Notes under the pieces: model-generated
Database searches by the model: none
The model's input: the letters and a program-made list of their open reading frames with translations, nothing else
Told to the model about the DNA's origin: nothing
Shown: positions 61,654 to 64,000 of the stretch, piece by piece
Position numbering within the stretch: the stretch's first letter is position 1
How the letters are laid out: each line of letters begins with the position of its first letter
Origin: Monocercomonoides exilis
Taxonomy: Eukaryota > Preaxostyla > Oxymonadida > Polymastigidae
Direction: 5' to 3'
Assembly (NCBI GenBank): GCA_001643675.2
Contig: LSRY02000002.1
Location: 2,306,001-2,370,000, forward strand
Length of the DNA: 64,000 nucleotides
Translations under genes and position numbers: made by a program

Positions 61654-63444
61654 CTATGAATCTGTGTTTAAAGAAGAAGCCAATGAACTCGATGAAGACA
61701 AAAGGTTTGCATCTGAAGAAGGTAACTGGATTTTCCAGAGGACAAGCGAATTGCTTGTGATTTGTGTGCCACACGGCACATGCTTCCCATCCACCAATGC
61801 CATTACCCGCGGAAGGGACGGGTCAAACGGAAGGACAGTCCCACACAAAAGCTGAATCCTGCTGCGGGACGCTTCGCTCGGAAACGTTGATGATGTGAAC
61901 GACTCTGCCCGCTTCTTCAGAGAGAATATGGTTGACTGTGCGCGATTCTGTGTTTTTATCAGTGTCTGTGATTGCGAATGAAAATGTGTTTGTCCCTCTG
62001 CTTTGCCTGGCGAAACAAACAATCTTCCTGCGCTCGCTTTTGCCAAAATTGCCAAGTGCTTTGAGGAAGCAGAAGATGGCAGAAGGCAATCGAGTCTGGC
62101 CGAGTTTCCATCTTCATCTGCAAAAAGAGGATAATCTGTGATTTCATCATTTCTATAACTTCCATCATTTCTGCTTCTTCTATTGATGTTGCGGTTACTG
62201 TTGTTGTCTTTGCCAAGTATAGAAAGCGAAAAAAGAGCAGCCTTCATCAACCGGAGGAGCGATGTCACTCCTCTCAGCACTTCCACCTCGTCTGACGGCA
62301 GACGCAGATAAAGCGATGCAGCTGGGGCACGCGATGACTGCAGAAAAAGACGCCTTTCACGGAATATTGAACGTCTTTTGGATGAGGATGAGGATGAGGA
62401 AGAAGAAGAAGAAGAGGAAGAAGAAGAAGAATTGTTGATGGAGCAAAGGAAAGAGCATGTTGAATGAGACTGCAGCTCATCAAAGTGGAGGGAGGACTTG
62501 AGAGAGGAATGCTGGTATGTGCTTTGTTGGGTGTGGGGATGCTGAGAAGGATGCGAAGATTGTGAAGAAGAAGCAGAAGGATGAGAATTAATCACATCTC
62601 CCTTTGTTCTTCCATGGACGGCCTTCACAGGCACAGCTGAAGGGGCAGACAGGAACATAGACTGATAAGAAGCGAAGGAAGTGGATGAATGGAGCTGATT
62701 GAGAGAGAAAGGGGGTATTCCATTTGTGTCCTTTGAGGAGTGCTTTGTGGCAGTCTCTTTGCCTCTCAGCAGCAAACTGCCTGTGGAGTCAGCTTTTGCA
62801 AAGGAAGAGTGAGGGTCATGTGGTGATTGATATGATTGATATGATTGCAATGAATTTAATGATTGAATAGATTGAATAGATTGAATTGGTTGAGATGACT
62901 GAGGTGATTGAGGTGTTTGCAATGGAATAGGAGAAGAAGAAGGAGAAGAAGCTGAAGGTGAGGCAGAAGGTGAGGCAGAAGAAGGAGAATCGTCTGAGGT
63001 GAGTGAAGGGGAAGAAGAAGAAGAAGAAGAAGAAGAAGTGAATGTTGATGAAGATGAAGATGTGGAAGAGGATAAAGAAGAAGGCGACATTGAAAGTGAA
63101 GGCGAAGCATCACGCCGTTCTGTTGAAGAAGAAGAAGAAGAGGAGGAGGAGGAGGAGGAGGAAGAAGAAGAAGAAGATGAGGAAGAAGAAGAAAAAGAAG
63201 AAAAAGAAGAAGAAGAAGTAGAAGAAGAAGAAGAAGAAGAAGGAAATGAAAGAGAAAGAGAAGGAGAAAAAGAGGGAGAAGGAGAAGGAGAATAAGAAAG
63301 AGGAGGCGAACTCAATGTATCTCTTTGCATTCTATCTAATTTCCTTTGTTGCCCAGCATTTTCATTCATTTCCTCTTTGTTTGAAATTGAAATTGAAATT
63401 TTAACTTGTGATTTTTCTTCTTTCTGCTTTGCATTTCCTTTCAT
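61654..63444 (-). CDS. Serine-rich low-complexity protein (unrecognised)
   Basis: A 596-residue protein. The N-terminus is Lys/Glu-rich, then comes a Ser/Pro region with long polyserine (coded around 63000-63300), Gln/Ser repeats of the type S-I-Q-S-I-Q-S (about 62820-62890), and a second polyserine run (62385-62430). The last 230 residues are less repetitive, with LRLPSDEVEVLRGVTSLLRL and LLCGTVLPFDPSLPRVMALV, and may be a folded domain; I do not recognise it. The ATG at 63444 is the first after an in-frame TGA at 63625-63627. The same frame stays open through a GAA/GAG microsatellite upstream, so an earlier spliced start is possible. It ends at TAG, after which the frame is open again for almost 200 codons, but that stretch is pyrimidine-rich on this strand and would be open by composition. 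The opposite strand also has long glutamate-rich frames; the non-repetitive C-terminal part favours this strand. Confidence 0.55.
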   Translation of the reverse strand: MKGNAKQKEEKSQVKISISISNKEEMNENAGQQRKLDRMQRDTLSSPPLSYSPSPSPSFSPSLSLSFPSSSSSSSTSSSSFSSFSSSSSSSSSSSSSSSSSSSSSSSTERRDASPSLSMSPSSLSSSTSSSSSTFTSSSSSSSSSPSLTSDDSPSSASPSASPSASSPSSSPIPLQTPQSPQSSQPIQSIQSIQSLNSLQSYQSYQSPHDPHSSFAKADSTGSLLLRGKETATKHSSKDTNGIPPFSLNQLHSSTSFASYQSMFLSAPSAVPVKAVHGRTKGDVINSHPSASSSQSSHPSQHPHTQQSTYQHSSLKSSLHFDELQSHSTCSFLCSINNSSSSSSSSSSSSSSSSSKRRSIFRERRLFLQSSRAPAASLYLRLPSDEVEVLRGVTSLLRLMKAALFSLSILGKDNNSNRNINRRSRNDGSYRNDEITDYPLFADEDGNSARLDCLLPSSASSKHLAILAKASAGRLFVSPGKAEGQTHFHSQSQTLIKTQNRAQSTIFSLKKRAESFTSSTFPSEASRSRIQLLCGTVLPFDPSLPRVMALVDGKHVPCGTQITSNSLVLWKIQLPSSDANLLSSSSSLASSLNTDS

Positions 63445-63455
63445 TTCTTTATTTT

Positions 63456-63571
63456 CCTCTTCTTCCTCTTCCTCTTCCTCTTCCTCTTCCTCTTCCTCTT
63501 CCTCTTCCTCTTCCTCTTCCTCTTCCTCTTCTTCTTCTTCTTCTTCTTCTTCTTCTTCTTCTTCTTCTCCT
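63456..63571. repeat. (CTTCCT)n / (CTT)n microsatellite
   Basis: About 115 bases of nearly pure pyrimidine hexamer then trimer repeat, lying between two minus-strand genes. It reads as polyglutamate, polylysine/arginine or polyserine/leucine in different frames, so frames across it should not be trusted. Such tracts also invite assembly slips. Confidence 0.85.
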
Positions 63572-63624
63572 CTTCTTTCTCCTCTTCCTCTTTCTCTTCC
63601 TCTTTCTCTTCCTTTCCCTCTTCC

Positions 63625-64000
63625 TCATTCATTCTTCTCTATCATCCTCATGTTCTTCTTCTCTATTCTCCATTCTTCATGTTGTTTTTCAATCAAATCA
63701 TTCAAATTACTTGGCGCTGCTTCCAATCTCTTCTTCAGAATTGCCTCGTGTTCAGAGGAAGAAGAAGAGGAAGGAGGCAGAAGAAGTTCTGGTGATGAGG
63801 TGGAATGTCTGAACAGACGAATAGGAGAATCAGAAAGAGAAGGAGAGGAGGAAGAAGATGAAGAAGAAGAAACAGAAGAAGAATTAAAAGAAGAAAACGA
63901 AGAGGAAGAAAAAGAAGAAGAAGGCGAAGTGAAAGCATTTGATATGTTTTTGATAGAAGCTGGCTGTGTAGATGTGTGTGAAGGAGGTTTTTGACTGTTT
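63625..64000 (-). CDS. 3' end of a gene running off the right edge (unrecognised)
   Basis: An open minus-strand frame enters from the right edge and ends at TGA 63625-63627, showing 124 residues. It starts N-S-Q-K-P-P-S-H-T-S-T, passes through a polyserine stretch, then becomes clearly non-repetitive and helical with EAILKKRLEAAPSNLNDLIE and EEWRIEKKNMRMIEK, likely a coiled coil. There is no ATG because the start lies outside the window. At the stop there is a doubled GAAT. Loss or gain of a base there would put the frame into a long Glu/Lys/Arg run (63441-63632), which would extend the coiled coil. Family unknown. Confidence 0.5.
   Translation of the reverse strand, partial: NSQKPPSHTSTQPASIKNISNAFTSPSSSFSSSSFSSFNSSSVSSSSSSSSSPSLSDSPIRLFRHSTSSPELLLPPSSSSSSEHEAILKKRLEAAPSNLNDLIEKQHEEWRIEKKNMRMIEKNE

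Noticed and set aside
61654-61656. TAG with open frame on both sides as evidence for a reassigned stop codon
   Set aside because: Conserved genes in the window end at TAA and TGA in the expected places (ECD, LAMMER kinase, transposases) with more stops soon after, and the stretch after this TAG is pyrimidine-rich and open by composition.
62999-63295. Plus-strand polyglutamate frame
   Set aside because: It is the complement of polyserine in the longer minus-strand gene and has no non-repetitive part.
1-64000. tRNA, rRNA, CRISPR arrays, bacterial-type operons
   Set aside because: None seen; gene structure and introns are eukaryotic.

Overview
This window looks like nuclear DNA of a single-celled eukaryote, most likely a metamonad protist. 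An oxymonad relative (Preaxostyla, for example the Monocercomonoides group) is my best guess. The reasons are: AT-rich non-coding DNA; short spliceosomal introns (43-126 bases by my reading) with GT(A/T)TG-type donors; a very large beta-helix surface protein of the kind common in these protists; a TmcB/TmcC-like membrane protein; and conserved genes that stop at both TAA and TGA, which argues for the standard genetic code and against Streblomastix-type stop reassignment. The lineage call is inference, because no rRNA or marker gene is present.

Layout from left to right. 0.4-3.0 kb: a decayed or frameshifted pogo/Tigger-type (DDE_1) transposase gene on the minus strand. 3.0-5.5 kb: gene-free DNA with two palindromic MITE-like elements. 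5.6-8.9 kb: an ecdysoneless/SGT1 (ECD) homologue. 9.1-11.0 kb: an SLC49-like MFS transporter. 11.8-36.2 kb: one uninterrupted 8113-codon minus-strand gene for a giant type I membrane protein with 15 tandem beta-helix modules, one membrane span and a 510-residue cytoplasmic tail. 36.3-37.7 kb: one or two small genes (acidic soluble part, then a multi-pass membrane part), possibly a single three-exon gene. 38.0-40.8 kb: a SEL1L/HRD3-like ERAD protein in three exons. 41.5-47.6 kb: a 1956-residue TmcB/TmcC-like multi-pass protein in four exons. 48.3-55.6 kb: a LAMMER/CLK-family kinase in six exons, one with an apparent GC-AG intron, fused to an enormous serine-rich tail. 55.6-60.6 kb: a second mobile-element zone with a Tigger-like non-autonomous element, a second copy of the 270-base MITE, and a hAT transposase with BED finger. 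60.6-64 kb: low-complexity DNA with one serine-rich gene and the 3' end of another that runs off the edge.

The housekeeping genes do not form an operon. Two fit a protein-folding/RNA-processing background (ECD for spliceosome assembly, LAMMER kinase for splicing-factor phosphorylation, both apt in an intron-bearing protist), and SEL1L/HRD3 belongs to ER quality control, which a cell secreting an 8113-residue cysteine-rich surface protein would need. The two transposon-rich zones flank the gene block, and a copy of the same 270-base MITE sits beside each transposase gene.

Most multi-exon models here were assembled by eye. Their total lengths and splice phases are consistent, but they have not been tested against transcripts.
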